Positions 19,246-29,194 are shown, numbered from the stretch's first letter. The stretch is DNA of 50,000 bases from Prorocentrum cordatum (GCA_963575745.1 CAUYUJ010017911.1:112501-162500); one strand, 5' to 3'. A program made the numbers and translations. The notes: generated by a model from the sequence alone, not told the origin.

Positions 19246-19263
19246 TAATCCTAGTAATCCTCC
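19246..19263 (+). repeat. 9-bp tandem duplication at LINE 3' end
   Basis: GTAATCCTA followed by GTAATCCTC merges into the TCC tract. This parallels the 9-bp duplication at the 3' end of the minus-strand LINE. Confidence 0.65.
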
Positions 19264-19787
19264 TCCTTCTCCTCCTCCTCCCCCTCCTCCTCCCCCCCTC
19301 CTCCCCCACAAAGGGGGCCGTGCGCCAGGCACGCGGGAGAGACGCGCGGCGAGCCCCAAGGCCAGGCGAACGCTCTTCGCGGCGGGCGCGCTCGCCCGCA
19401 CGGCCGCGCGGCCGCCGACGGCGGCGAGGCCCCCCCCCCGCGCGCGAGGGTCGGGGCGCGGATCAGCCGCCGCCCCCGTCGCTCTCGCCAGGGGACGCGC
19501 CCTCTGGGCCCCCCCGCGCGGCTGCCCTGGCCGCAGCCTCTCGGCGGCCGGAGGCGGGGCGCGGGCGCGAGTGGCAGGGCCGCGCCGTTGGCACCACCGC
19601 CGCCGCTGCCGCCGCTGTTGCTGGCTCTCCTGGTCGTCGTCGACCTCCTCATCCTCCTCCTCCCCTCCCCTCCCCTCCCCTCCCCTTCCCCACCACCCTC
19701 CCTTCCTCCCCCCTCCCCCGCCCCTCAAACCCCAACCATCCCCTCCCCTCCCCTCCCCCTCCCCTCCCCATGCAGAGAGGCAACACC
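19264..19787. repeat. (TCC)n, GC-rich spacer and CCCCT tract
   Basis: TCC/CCCTCC (19264-19312), very GC-rich sequence (about 19313-19640), then TCC/CCCCT pyrimidine repeats to about 19770. No gene recognised; the long Arg/Pro/Ala frames arise from composition. Confidence 0.7.
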
Positions 19788-20825
19788 AGTCCGAGCAATA
19801 AACTTAGCTCCGGACATACAAAATCAGGCCCGGCTGTGGAACTCGGAGAACTCGGAAAGCAAGAAGTGGCTTACACTTGGCTCCGAAAATTCGGGACTGA
19901 GAGTGGTGGAGTTCTGGCGGCTCTGTGATCACAAAACCTGTGTTTTTACAGGGTGCGCCGATGGCCGCCTCGGGTTAAAGTGTGAAGCGCACACCCCACA
20001 GGGAGGGGGGCTCCCGCCTGAAACCGCCTAGCGATTCAGTCACAGACGAGGCCCCCCAGCGAGACTCCCTCGATACGAGTGTATGGGCGTGCAAGTGTGA
20101 GTGCGTAAGTGTTCAATGGTTCAGCGCGCGTGGTGGTACTGGTGATCATGATGATGACGAGAGGGAGGACACGGAGTGGAGACGAGAAAAGAGGAGGGGT
20201 GGGTGAGGACTGCGCGGGGTATCCAGAGAAAACAGGAATCCCATTTAGGCTGCGGGGAACATTGCGCGCAAGACGGGGGAATCAGCAATACTTATTCTTC
20301 AGACATGAGGGTCCAACCAGAACTAATTCACCAACATGTTTAGTGATTACACATGCAATACGCATCCATCATGATAGCTCCCCTGCATGTCGGAATTGTT
20401 TCACGCATCAGGGTCCCGATATCTCTCGCTCAAATTACCCGACCAAGAAAGTCGGGCCAACACCTCTTCCGAGGCACCTCATGACGGATGAATAGAGCGG
20501 AAGGGGTGGAAAAAAGGGAAGGAGGATGAGGACAGAGATGTGGCCATGGAGAGGACCTTCAAGACCCGCGCCAATTCAGATAGGACACTAACTCAAGCGG
20601 GTTTTGAGCTGAACATCGTTCCTGCCACGCTGTTGCGCTGGCACAGTGTCATTTTGCCACAGACAGCCGTAGAAACAAAATGCGTGCATATACAGACGTA
20701 TACATACAAGAGCGTGCGCACACACGCACACACGCACCTTGAGCATCCCTATATGCGCTAGCACGCCTACGACAATACGTCTCTATGCCAGCTTATGAAC
20801 CTCTACTGTCAACTCTGCCTCCCGA
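19788..20825. other. Unique sequence, no gene recognised
   Basis: About 1 kb of moderate-GC, non-repetitive sequence. The longest frames (about 130-150 codons) show no domain. I found no tRNA-like or SL-like sequence. It could be decayed transposon or spacer. Confidence 0.4.
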
Positions 20826-20831
20826 TGTGTC

Positions 20832-20875
20832 TGTGTCTCTCTCTCTCTGTCTCCCCCTCTCTCTCTCTCTCTTTT

Positions 20876-20912
<37 letters not shown>

Positions 20913-20987
20913 GTCTGAATGCAAGTCTCTCAGCCTCTCTAGCTCTCGTCTGCGCCCTCCCCCTCCCCCTGTCCGCCTCGGCCTCTA

Positions 20988-21018
<31 letters not shown>

Positions 21019-21030
21019 TTCTCTGTATCC
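20832..21030. repeat. (CT)n microsatellite
   Basis: Two blocks of CT dinucleotide repeats (about 20832-20930 and 20985-21030) with unique sequence between. Confidence 0.95.
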
Positions 21031-21104
21031 CTCCTATCGCTGTTCCTTGTTTTTCTTGTTCGTGAGTTTTGTCAGATCCCTCTCTCTCTGCCTCTCTGTA
21101 GTGT

Positions 21105-21350
21105 ATATACATGCATACCTACATTCGTGCATACATACATACATACATACATACATACCTTACATTACATTACATTACACTACAGTACATTACATTACAT
21201 CGCAGTACAGTACATTGCATTACATTACATTACATTACACTAGATTACATTACATTACATTACATTACATTACATTACATTACATTACATACACACATAC
21301 ATCCATACACACACATAAATACATACATGCATACATATATACATACATAA
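21105..21350. repeat. (CATA)n and (TTACA)n microsatellites
   Basis: CATA tetranucleotides (21105-21160), then a pentanucleotide TTACA array (about 21160-21290), then CATA/CACA again to 21350. Confidence 0.95.
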
Positions 21351-21960
21351 ATGTAGTTAAAACAAACATGGACATCAACAGACACACGTGCTTGTATCCG
21401 TCTCCTCGCGCACGCGGCCCTGTCCCCAGTGCAACAGTCCCTGCGCGCGCCCTGTGGAAGAACCTCTCCCGGCCCCGCCCGCCTCGAGCAGCACCGAGGA
21501 GGGCGCGCTGAAGCCTTGGGCGCGCAGCGGGGAGCCCGCCACCTGGGGGGGGGGCCGCGCAACCGCAGAGGGCGCCTCTGCACGACCACCGCGCCAGGCA
21601 ATAGGCCGCCCTCCTTCGCCCGCCACGCGAGGTCAGAACCAGCGGAGGGCAGATGGGACAGAATGTGTTCTGCGTCGGCGACGAAGCAGGGGAAGTCGGC
21701 GCTAGCGGAAAGGCCTAAACGGGGCTGCCGTTAGGGCACATTGTGCCACCATGCAAGAGTGGGAGCAGGAGGAGGACGCGGCCGAAAGAAGGGGGAAGAA
21801 GCGCGCCGCTCAGGGGGACGGGTCACGCCCCGAGCGTGTGGTGCGGCCAGCCCCGCCAGCGGGCCAGACGGAGTAACGGGCGTTATTTGGGGGGAGGGGG
21901 GCGGTGGGGGGTGGGGCGGGCATAACGTAACGCCCCCCCAGCCATGTGGTTCAAGCCGGC
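21351..21960. other. GC-rich spacer, no gene recognised
   Basis: GC-rich with G-runs near 21545 and 21890-21925. A loose inverted pair GGGCGTTA/TAACGCCC (21879 and 21930) flanks the second G-run. No domain in any frame. Confidence 0.4.
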
Positions 21961-22490
21961 ACCACACAGCGCCAGTGCGCATCACAACATGCACCACAGT
22001 GTACACCAGTCTGCACCGCCGCAGACGCGTGTAACACAGCGCCTGTGGACACCACAATGGCTGCGTGCATCACAACGATTTCGTACACACAACAGCGCCA
22101 GCGCGCAACCACCACAGCAGCCGCGTTCACTGGAGCGCCTGCGTTCACTAAAGCGCCTGCGTACACTTAGGAAAACAACGACAACCAGGACGACTGCGAG
22201 GAAGATCCCGACGACTACGACGCCGATCCCGACGACCACACGAAGACGATCGCGATGACGACCGCAACGACGATCACGACGACTACGACGAAGATCGCGA
22301 CGACTACAAAGGCTACGACGACTAAGACAGTCACGACGACGATCACAACGACGACCACACGCCGACTACGACGACTATCACTACGATCAAGACCAATACG
22401 ACACCACGAAGATTATGATGACGACACGACAGTCACAACAACGATCACCACGACCATAAGACCAAAACGACGTCGAAGATGAAGACTACG
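21960..22490. repeat. Cryptic ACAACAGCGCC and ACGACGACTACG repeats
   Basis: The first part (to about 22165) has loosely repeated CACAACAGCGCC and GCGCCTGCGTTCAC units. The second part (22165-22490) is imperfect ACG/ACT/ATC triplets. The Thr-rich plus-strand frame is compositional. Confidence 0.65.
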
Positions 22491-23005
22491 CCCACTACGT
22501 CCCCGTGCACCCTCCCTCCTCGTCCTTTGCCTCCTCCTCCTGATACCGCTGCTACTGCCAACAGTACTGCTACTAAATCTGTTGCTACACTTCCAGCACA
22601 AGAACATCGTCTGAACTCCGCGTGCGTGCGCAAAAACATATCAGGCCCTGCAAGAGCAACAATACGGCAGCACCACGTCTGCGAGCACGGGCAATGAGCC
22701 TGTGGACGCCACACTAGCCCGTGAACACCAGTAGCCAGCTAGCACAACAGCAGCCTGCGAGCACTACGACAGCAAATAACCTGCAAGCGACACCATGACC
22801 TGCGAGGAAACGCAGGCGCTGCGACCGCACCTTGCTGCGAGTCTGTGCTGCACGCGCGCACTGCGGTAAAGCCGGAGACGCACCGGGGTGGGGGGTGGGC
22901 GTCACGTAATGGGGGGCAGGGGGGAGTCACAATGTGCGTTATGGCCCACAGGGTTAAAAGACACTCTCCTAGAGGGACAATGAACAGCATAAACAGAAAC
23001 TTTTG
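22491..23005. other. Unique spacer, no gene recognised
   Basis: Mixed-composition sequence. A G-rich stretch near 22885-22930 contains GGGCGTCACGTAATGGGG, which loosely resembles the G-rich stretch near 21880-21945. Confidence 0.35.
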
Positions 23006-23007
23006 GA

Positions 23008-23111
23008 GGTCCGCGCGGATTTCTTGGATCTGCGTTGGACCCCTGTTCCTGGCGAGGTGGCGCTGGAGGCGCTGCCAAGGTCCAGCACGGACCTAAGAGA
23101 TCCGCGCGGAG
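23008..23111. repeat. Inverted repeat with TCCGCGCGGAT arms
   Basis: AGGTCCGCGCGGATTT near the left end is complementary to AGATCCGCGCGGAGCT near the right, about 85 bp apart. The right half (GGCGCTGGAG through TCCGCGCGGA) resembles 24130-24175, so this may be a small dispersed foldback repeat. Confidence 0.5.
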
Positions 23112-23432
23112 CTCAGGAAACTTATGTTTATACTGTTGTTCTGTGCCTCGGCCCCCCCTCCTCCCCTCATCCTGCCTCCCCCCACCCTCCCCGCTTCCTC
23201 GTCCCTATCCTCCTCCCCCCCTCCGTCCTCGTCCTCGTCCACGCCACTGCCCTGCCTCCCCGACCCTCCGCCCTGTCCCTGTCCTTGCCCTCGTCCTTGT
23301 CCTCGTGACGTCCTCGTCCTCGTCCTGCCTCCCCCTCCTAAAACGACGCGAAGATCGGGACAAAATCGGATCGGGATAACTCGAAATCTCTGAGACTCGG
23401 CGGGTTTGGAGGGTGTATTGGGCGCCGCGGCC
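23112..23432. other. CCTCGTCCTCGT-rich spacer
   Basis: C/T-rich sequence with repeated CCTCGTCCT units at 23220-23340, partly repeated at 23505-23565. No gene recognised. Confidence 0.45.
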
Positions 23433-23483
23433 GCTCCAGAGCGTTCCGGAACGCTCTGAGAGCGCTCCGGAACGCTCTGGAGC
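23433..23483. repeat. 51-bp near-perfect palindrome made of two nested palindromes
   Basis: GCTCCAGAGCGTTCCGGAAC leads into a second palindrome with the same core. The 20-mer AGAGCGTTCCGGAACGCTCT is perfectly self-complementary. The second copy (AGAGCGCTCCGGAACGCTCT) differs by one base, and the whole block is again palindromic end to end. Confidence 0.9.
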
Positions 23484-24335
23484 GATTTGTCCCGATCCTG
23501 GCCCTGTTTTATCCTTGTCCTCGTGACGTCCTCGTCCTCGTCCTCCCTCCCCCTCCACCGTCCGCGTCCCTTGTACGCGCGCGCGGAGCCACAGGTCCGC
23601 TACGACACGCGTCCGCGGATAGAGAAAATCAGCGCCATGGTAAGGGATGGGAGGGAGGGGTAGGACGTCAGATATGACGCGAGCGCACCTAGCTTGCCTC
23701 CTCCCCCTCCCCCCTCCGCGCCTGGGGCGCCTTGCACGAGGCCCGGGCGGCCGCCGACTGCTCCTCGCCTGCGACGGGCAGCGCCGGGGCGCGGGGGGGG
23801 GCAGAAGAACGGACGAGGCAGCAGGAAGGCATCGAGGAGCAGAGACGCGGACGACGGAGTGGAAAGATGTCGGGCCGCGTTGCTCGGCGGTGGACAAGCC
23901 TCCCCTTTAGTAGACCTCCCCTTAAAGAAAACGGCCTGGGACCGAGACCGACGGACCTGGACCCGCAAAGATGACGGCCGCGACGCCCTCTCGCGAACCG
24001 AAAACGGCCAATTCCTTAATCGACGTGTCAGGGTAGGAGGTCTGTCCACCCCCGAGTTTCGTTCGGTCCCAATGCCTCTCGGGTCCGGCGCTGGCTCCCC
24101 TCCCTGGCGCGCGGATCGCGCAAAGGGGGGCGCTGGAGTCAAGCACCGATCCAAGAGATCTGCGCGGACGTGCGCGGACCTCCGAGAATTGACAGGCGGA
24201 TTTCGGAAGACAAACGAAGAATAGCCAAACAAAAACCATGCCAGGAAGAATGGATCGTGCACCGGCTCTTTGCTCCTACCATGTTTGGATACTCCTCCTG
24301 GAAAGGGACATGCCCGATTCAAGCCTGCCCCTGAC
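23484..24335. other. GC-rich spacer, no gene recognised
   Basis: Contains a relative of the 23008-23111 repeat at about 24125-24185 (GGCGCTGGAG, then CCAAGAGATCTGCGCGGA). Frames of 170-250 codons on both strands have no domain and no supporting signals. Confidence 0.35.
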
Positions 24336-24520
24336 GAAGCAACAACACACACCCATACCCATAGGGGGGTCGGAGAGGGCTATGGGTGCGTGTTGTCGGA
24401 TGGGGGTCCCCGTTCGAGCGGGAGCGTTCCCCAGGGTCCGACAACCCGCACCCATACCCATAGCCAGTCCTCCTCCCAACGAACCCCCCTATGGGTATGG
24501 GTGTGTGTGTGTTGTTCGTT
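24336..24520. repeat. ~185-bp nested hairpin element
   Basis: Outer arms at about 24336-24371 and 24484-24520 share ACCCATACCCATAGGGGGG and its complement. Inner arms at about 24379-24401 and 24436-24464 share CTATGGGT, GCGTGTTGTCGGA and their complements. The whole would fold into a long double-tier cruciform, like a small foldback or MITE-type element. No target duplication is obvious. Confidence 0.8.
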
Positions 24521-25054
24521 CGTCAGCCCCCCCCCCCCTGGCGCTGCCCCTGGTGCGAGCTCGGGCGGGCCGTGGCGGGGCGCCGCCCACGCGGAAGCGC
24601 ACCCCGCGGCGGCGCGCCTCCGCCGTGGGCCGCCGGCCGTGAGAAGGCCGCTGGGCGCAAGGGCGGCGAGCGGCGGAGCGCTCTCTGTCGGCGCGGGGAT
24701 CCGACGGCTCCGCTCGGCAGCGGGGCGGACGGGCCAGGACGGCTACAGGCAGGAGCTCGCCATCGCTCGGACGTCCATTCCCCATGCATTCTTCGATCTC
24801 GTGCGTGCATGTTTCGCTAAATGATCAGAAAGATGCTCCTCGATGGCCCTCGCCGAGAAGAAATGCGCACGTCCGATGCCAAGGAAGAGAGAGAGAGGGA
24901 GGCCGAGGACGGCACGGCCCCACCCCCGCTCCAAAGCCAGGACCCCCGCTCCCGAGCTCGTGGCCCTCAAGGCTCCCGGCTGGGGGGGGAGGGGCGGCGT
25001 GGCCCCCCGGAGCAGCATGGAAGCACCCCGCCCCGAGCCAGGGCCCCCTGGATC
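24521..25054. other. GC-rich spacer, no gene recognised
   Basis: GC-rich unique sequence between the nested hairpin and the MITE. Open frames of about 90-180 codons on both strands are without domains. Confidence 0.35.
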
Positions 25055-25301
25055 GCTAGGTTTCAGTCGGGCCTGTCCCCCTACAGGGGGATGTTCGGCG
25101 AAAATTTTTTAAAAAAAAAAAAAAACAAAAAAAAAAAAAAAAAAAAAAAAAAAACGCCGAAAATGCACCCAAAAGGCCGAAAAATACTCAAAACATAGTC
25201 CCCAGACTATTTTGGGACTATCTTTCAATTATGTTGGGGGCATTTTTATTTTTCATCGAAAAGCCCCCTGTAGGGGGGACAGGCCCGACTTAACGCTAGG
25301 T
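25055..25301. mobile_element. hAT-like MITE copy 1 (231 bp plus 8-bp TSDs)
   Basis: The element at 25063-25293 is flanked by CGCTAGGT (25055-25062 and 25294-25301). The left terminus is TTCAGTCGGGCCTGTCCCCC; the right terminus, reverse-complemented, is TTAAGTCGGGCCTGTCCCCC. Just inside, CCCCCTACAGGGGG is itself palindromic, making subterminal hairpins. The interior is A/T-rich with a poly-A expansion (about 25111-25154) and ATAGTCCCCAGACTAT. A second copy lies at 49260-49440. An 8-bp TSD with short TIRs and no coding capacity fits a non-autonomous hAT element; the NNCTAGNN target fits the nnnTAnnn preference known for the Buster group. Confidence 0.88.
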
Positions 25302-25312
25302 CGGGCGTGGGG

Positions 25313-25347
25313 GTCCTGTTTGGGGGCGGAGGTGAGTTGTGCTGTCC
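25313..25347 (+). repeat. Solo arm of the GGGTTGTGCTG inverted-repeat family
   Basis: GTCCTGTTTGGGGGCGGAGG followed by TGAGTTGTGCTGTCC closely matches the right arm of the inverted-repeat element at 46079-46212. It begins 12 bp after the right TSD of the MITE. Confidence 0.65.
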
Positions 25348-26074
25348 TCAGAGGCGGGGGGGCGGGGGGGCAAGTATGAGCTCCTGCCGCCGCTGGCGAC
25401 GGCGACGAAGGGGGCCGACGAAGGCCTCACGAACAGACGAAGCCAGGGCCCGCCTGCGGAAAACGAAGCAAGCGAAACCTCCAGCCTAGAGCGGCGCACG
25501 CTCGCAAGTCCAATGCAGCTGGCAACGCGCACTGCACGGCTCACAAACAAGATCGCTTGCCCCTGGGACAGGGCACATCTTCGCATGCGCAGCGCTCAAA
25601 AAAAATCTGCGCCACACTGTGCAGGTTTACTCCCACAAGCACACACACACACTCTCTCTCTCTCTTTCACACACACACACACTTTCTTGCAACAGGAAGC
25701 CATTCAGCGAAGCCCTGTGGCAGAGGAGCAGGGAGAGGGGAAGGGGGGAGGGGGGGCGGGAAGAGGATGGCTGGGCGCGCGGCCCGCAGCCCTGCGGCGT
25801 GCACCTCATCAGGCTGGCGCCCCCAGGCGGGCCTCCCGGCGCGCCCGCACGGCGGCCCGCCAAGCCGCCTCCGCGCCGCCCGCGCGCGCTGCCGGGAGCA
25901 GGAGCAGGCCCGCTGCCCGCGGCGGCAAACGCCGGCGCCCTGCCGGCGCAGGGGCGGCTGGCCAGGAGCTCCCAGGCGGGGCGCCCAGCAGCCGAGTCTC
26001 ATGCAAGCCACCCACCCCGGGCCCTATCAGGCAACGGGCGCTCGCCAGGCGCCGCTGGCGACACACACACACAG

Positions 26075-26109
<35 letters not shown>

Positions 26110-26390
26110 TGCGCCCGTGTCGCCATGGCGAGGGGATGTTGCTGATGGGGCGCAACCAACAGATGCCTGGAGCGCAGAGGAGAGAGGGGGAGGAGGGCGG
26201 CGACGACCCGCCTCCCTCCACCCACCAGTGCAAGCACATTTAGGTCGGGCTCCTCCGCGTGCGGCCTGGCTCCCTCCGAGTGGCGCACACAGCCCACATC
26301 CGCCTCACATCACTCCCCTTGCAGCGTACATGGTCGCCACCGTTCAGTCGTTCATTATCAATGTTATTCGCAATGGTAGTCATATTCTTC
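25348..26390. other. Spacer with (CA)n tracts, no gene recognised
   Basis: GC-rich sequence with (CA)n at 25640-25655, (CT)n at 25656-25668, (CA)n at 25669-25681 and a longer (CA)n at about 26062-26106. Frames of 230-270 codons on the plus strand run through these repeats and show no domain. Confidence 0.45.
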
Positions 26391-28096
26391 TTATAGAAAA
26401 CTATGATTGATATTATGATCCGTCGTCTTCGCATCAACAAGAAGAATATTCCTCGTGCTTCCTCTACCCATTGCCCATTGCTTTCTGACCCTACCCCCAG
26501 CGTTGGCCGGGAGGAGGGTCAACGAGGGCCTCAGCACCGCACAGACAGGTCCGCAGCCCCAGCCTCCTGGAGGAGGAGAAGAGAGAGAGGAGCCACTTCG
26601 ACCCTGGACCGGTCGTCGCAGCCTCCCCCCGGCGCCCCTCCCTGCCCCTGGCAGCCGCGCGCCGCCAGCGGCCTCCCACTGCAGCAGCCTGTCGCGCAGC
26701 TGTGGCAGGCGCGCGAAGCGCTCCCGCCGGCCGCCCGCCAGCCTCCCGCTCGCGGCCGCCTTCTGCGTGCGGTTGAGGAACTCGCCCAGGCGCGCCTCCT
26801 CGCCTCCGGCAGCACGCACCGCCAGGGCGTAGGTCGGCAGCGCCCCGCCGTGCGACCGCACCCACCGCTCCAGCTCCGCCACGCGCTGCTCGAAGCGCCC
26901 GTCGAGCCTCTCGCGCCTCGCGGGCGGCACCAGCGGCCGCGGGCTGAGCGTCCGCTGGCAGACCAGGACCTGCAGCTCCCAGGGCAACGCGCCCGCGGCC
27001 TCACGGAGCAGCGCCGAGGAGGCGGCCGCGCCCCCGCGCCTTGCCCGGCGGCCCGTAGGCTCAGGTGCCCGCGCCGGCCACTGGAATCCCAGCGCGCGCA
27101 GTCGGGCCTCGTCGGGCGGAGAGGCCTTCCGGAAGGACTCGTGCACGTAGGCGACGACGGAGTAGCGCTCCCCGGAGAAGGGGCATGTCAGGTGGGGGAC
27201 GTTCCCGTCAAACTCGCACCATCGCGCCCGCACATCCAATCGCCCGCTGCCGTGCACGTACAGATCGCCGCCAAGGTACTCGCCCAGGCCCAGGATCAGC
27301 GACGGCCCCATGTTGCGGCTGTCCACGTGGAGGGCGCAAGCATGGTTTTTGTTCACCTGCAGGGAGGTGAACGGGAAATCGGGCCGCGCGGTGCGAACAG
27401 AGAGGCACAGCAGCCGCGTCAGTGCCTCCTGGGCGTCGGTGAACCTGCTGATTCCCATGCCGAGGCGCCAGCTCAGCACGAGGCCCAGCGGCATAGAGCG
27501 CGGGCCCGCTGCCTCCTTGCAGGCCGCACAAATGGGGTCCGAATAGATGGAGTCGGAGGATCGCGCCGTCTGGCATCGGCGATGCATCGGCGACGTCGGC
27601 GCAATGCGTCGGCGACGTCGGCGCGGGGAAATCGGGCTCCACATCGAGCCGCATCGCCGACGCGTCGGTGATGCGGCGCGATCCACCGACCCCCTTTGGG
27701 CGACCTGGGCTCCTTGGCCCCGCCGACGGTCGCCACCACCTTGCGGCGCACCTGCGCGGGGAAGTTCACCGCCCGCAGCATGGCCAGCGCCTCCGACGCC
27801 GCGCTGGCGTCCACGCCAACGCCCCCGCCGACGCCTCCGACGCCCCTGCAGGGCGCTCCGCCTGCGTCGCCCAGGCCTGGCACGGACCATGTGCCGGCGC
27901 CCGCGGCGGCACCAGCGCCCGCCAGCTGCGTTGGCGCAGGCGCAGGCGCAGGCGCATCCCTCAGGCGCCGTAGCCTCTTGAGGGCGAGCGGCGCTGGCCG
28001 GGCGCCAGGCCCGCCGCGGCCGCTGGCCCAAGCGCTGCCGCCGCCGGGGGCAGGGTCGGCGGCTGCCCCCGGCGCCGCGGCAGCCCCGGCCGCCAT
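26391..28096 (-). CDS. 2OG-Fe(II) oxygenase (TET/JBP-like) with helicase-associated-like tail; one intron
   Basis: Exon 1 is about 28096-27710 (129 aa), exon 2 about 27512-26391; the spliced product would be about 502 aa. The N-terminus is Ala/Gly/Pro-rich, then AMLRAVNFPAQVRRKV. The core (about 140-255) has VNKNHACALHVDSRNMG with the H-x-D iron pair (His191, Asp193), GLGEYLGGDLYV, VPHLTC (His236, third iron ligand) and SGERYS (Arg245, predicted 2-oxoglutarate contact). This order resembles the TET/JBP group of dioxygenases, which oxidise thymine or 5-methylcytosine in DNA; protein substrates cannot be excluded. Residues about 335-410 (LERWVRSHGGALP, LGEFLNRTQ, ASGRLAGGRRERFARLP) resemble a helicase-associated domain. 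The start is the ATG at 28096; a GTAAGC donor-like site upstream (about 28120-28125) leaves room for another 5' exon. The C-terminal ~90 residues are doubtful. Confidence 0.65.
27513..27712 (-). other. Introner-like intron of the oxygenase gene
   Basis: The two exon frames are joined exactly if one copy of the repeated hexamer AAGGAG (27710-27715 and 27513-27518) plus the intervening sequence is removed (197 nt). The length of 197 nt restores the frame, and continuous oxygenase-like sequence results. Splice ends are ambiguous within the repeat and would not be plain GT-AG at the repeat itself. The interior carries GATGCATCGGCGACG-type motifs. It is related along most of its length to 44385-44530, including the 3' end (CCATTTG, then AAG). 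A dispersed intronic repeat bounded by short direct repeats matches introner elements known in dinoflagellates. Confidence 0.65.
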
Positions 28097-28158
28097 GCAC
28101 CGCGAAGGCGCGGGCCGAGCTTACCGCTGAGGCCTCCGTCCACAGCCGCACACGGCTA

Positions 28159-28715
28159 AGGGCCTCCTCCTCCTCCTCCTCCTCCTCCTCCTCCTCCTCC
28201 TCCTCCTCCTCATCCTCCTCCTCCTCCTCCTCCTCCTCCTCCTCCCCTCCTCCTCTCCTCCTCCTCCTCCTCATCCTCCTCCTCCTCCGCTCCTCCTCCT
28301 CTCCTCCGCCTTCCTCCTCCACTTCCTCTCCTTGTTCTCCTCCTCGTTCTCCTCCTCCTACTCCCCCTCCTCGTCCTCCTCCTCCTCCTCCTCCTCCTCC
28401 TCCTCTCCTCCTCCTCCTTCTCCTTCTTTCCTCCTCCTCCAGCACCTCCCCCTCCTCCTCCTCCCCCTCCTCCTCATCCTCCTCCTCCTCCTCCTCCTCC
28501 TCTTCTTGTTCCTCAATTCCTTCCCTCCTCCCTCCCTCCCTCCCTCCCTCCCTCCCCCCATCCCTCCCTCACTCACTCCCTCCCTCCTCCCTCCCTCCTG
28601 CTCTTCCTCCTCCTCCACCTTTTCATCCTCCTCGTTTTTCTCCTCCTCCTCCACCTCCTCCTCGTTCTCCTCCTCCTCCTCCTCCTCCTCCTCCTCCTTT
28701 TCATCCTCCTTCTCC
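28159..28715. repeat. (TCC)n microsatellite with CCCT block
   Basis: About 560 bp of TCC with TTC, CTC and GTC variants and a TCCC/CTCA stretch (28525-28600). The poly-Glu/Arg frame upstream of the oxygenase on the minus strand is this tract and not part of the gene. Confidence 0.95.
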
Positions 28716-28838
28716 TCCTCCTCATCATCAGCAGCAGCATCATCATCAGCATCATCAGCATCATCAGCATCATCATCAGCATCATCAGCATCGTCTTCAT
28801 CATCATCATCAGCAGCATCACCATCAACCACAACAACA
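28716..28838. repeat. (CAT)n/(CAG)n microsatellite
   Basis: CAT/CAG triplets continuing directly from the TCC tract, ending in CAACAACAGC. Confidence 0.9.
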
Positions 28839-28984
28839 GCAATAAGTTTAAGACTGATCGCCATTATATGCTCGAGTGTCCAATAACGCGTATTTCACAA
28901 ACCCTCGATACCCGCCCTCTTCGTCTTCGATCGCACCCCTTTGGGGGGTATACCTTTCTTCCCTGCAGGCCGGGCCCCGGCAAG

Positions 28985-29054
28985 CGGCGGGGCGGCCGCG
29001 GACCGTCGCCCGGCCAGCGGCAGCGCTGATCGGCGGGGCGGCCGCGGACCGTCG
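28985..29054. repeat. 24-bp direct duplication
   Basis: A 24-bp unit beginning CGGCGGGGCGGCCGCGGACC occurs at 28985-29008 and again at 29031-29054, 46 bp apart, in GC-rich sequence. Confidence 0.85.
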
Positions 29055-29087
29055 ACCCGACCCCAAGAGGGACGGACAGGGGACCGA

Positions 29088-29089
29088 CC

Positions 29090-29170
<81 letters not shown>
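29088..29170. repeat. (ACG)n microsatellite
   Basis: GACGACGAC repeats with two GGC interruptions. Long Asp- or Arg-rich frames are compositional. Confidence 0.95.
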
Positions 29171-29194
29171 AGCGAAAGCGAGAGCGAGAGAGAA

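Larger units (their letters stand above)
10408..19263 (+). mobile_element. Second LINE retrotransposon (plus strand), decayed and interrupted
   Basis: A diverged non-LTR element with the same order as its neighbour: zinc ribbon/coiled-coil ORF1, APE endonuclease, linker, RT, RNase H and a paired zinc module. It starts beside the TCC tract with CTCAAG (10408-10413), which equals the last six bases of the dinoflagellate SL and may be a truncated SL. It ends at a 9-bp tandem duplication (19246-19263) running into another TCC tract. It is inactivated by an in-frame TGA (11568-11570), a frameshift at a T7 run (12519-12525), a frameshift near 13800-13825, and a ~2.3 kb insertion of tandem repeats (about 16704-19033). 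ORF2 is too divergent from the first LINE to be a recent duplicate; the shared features are motif order and cysteine spacing. Confidence 0.82.

Noticed and set aside
21105-21350. Telomere-like repeat
   Set aside because: TTACA and CATA are simple pentamer/tetramer repeats, not the TTTAGGG type expected for dinoflagellate telomeres.
23205-24352. 230-250 codon minus-strand frames
   Set aside because: No domain; overlapping plus-strand frames are equally long, and composition explains the lack of stops.
28097-28445. Poly-Glu/Arg N-terminal extension of the oxygenase
   Set aside because: Encoded by the TCC/GGA microsatellite and in a frame different from exon 1.
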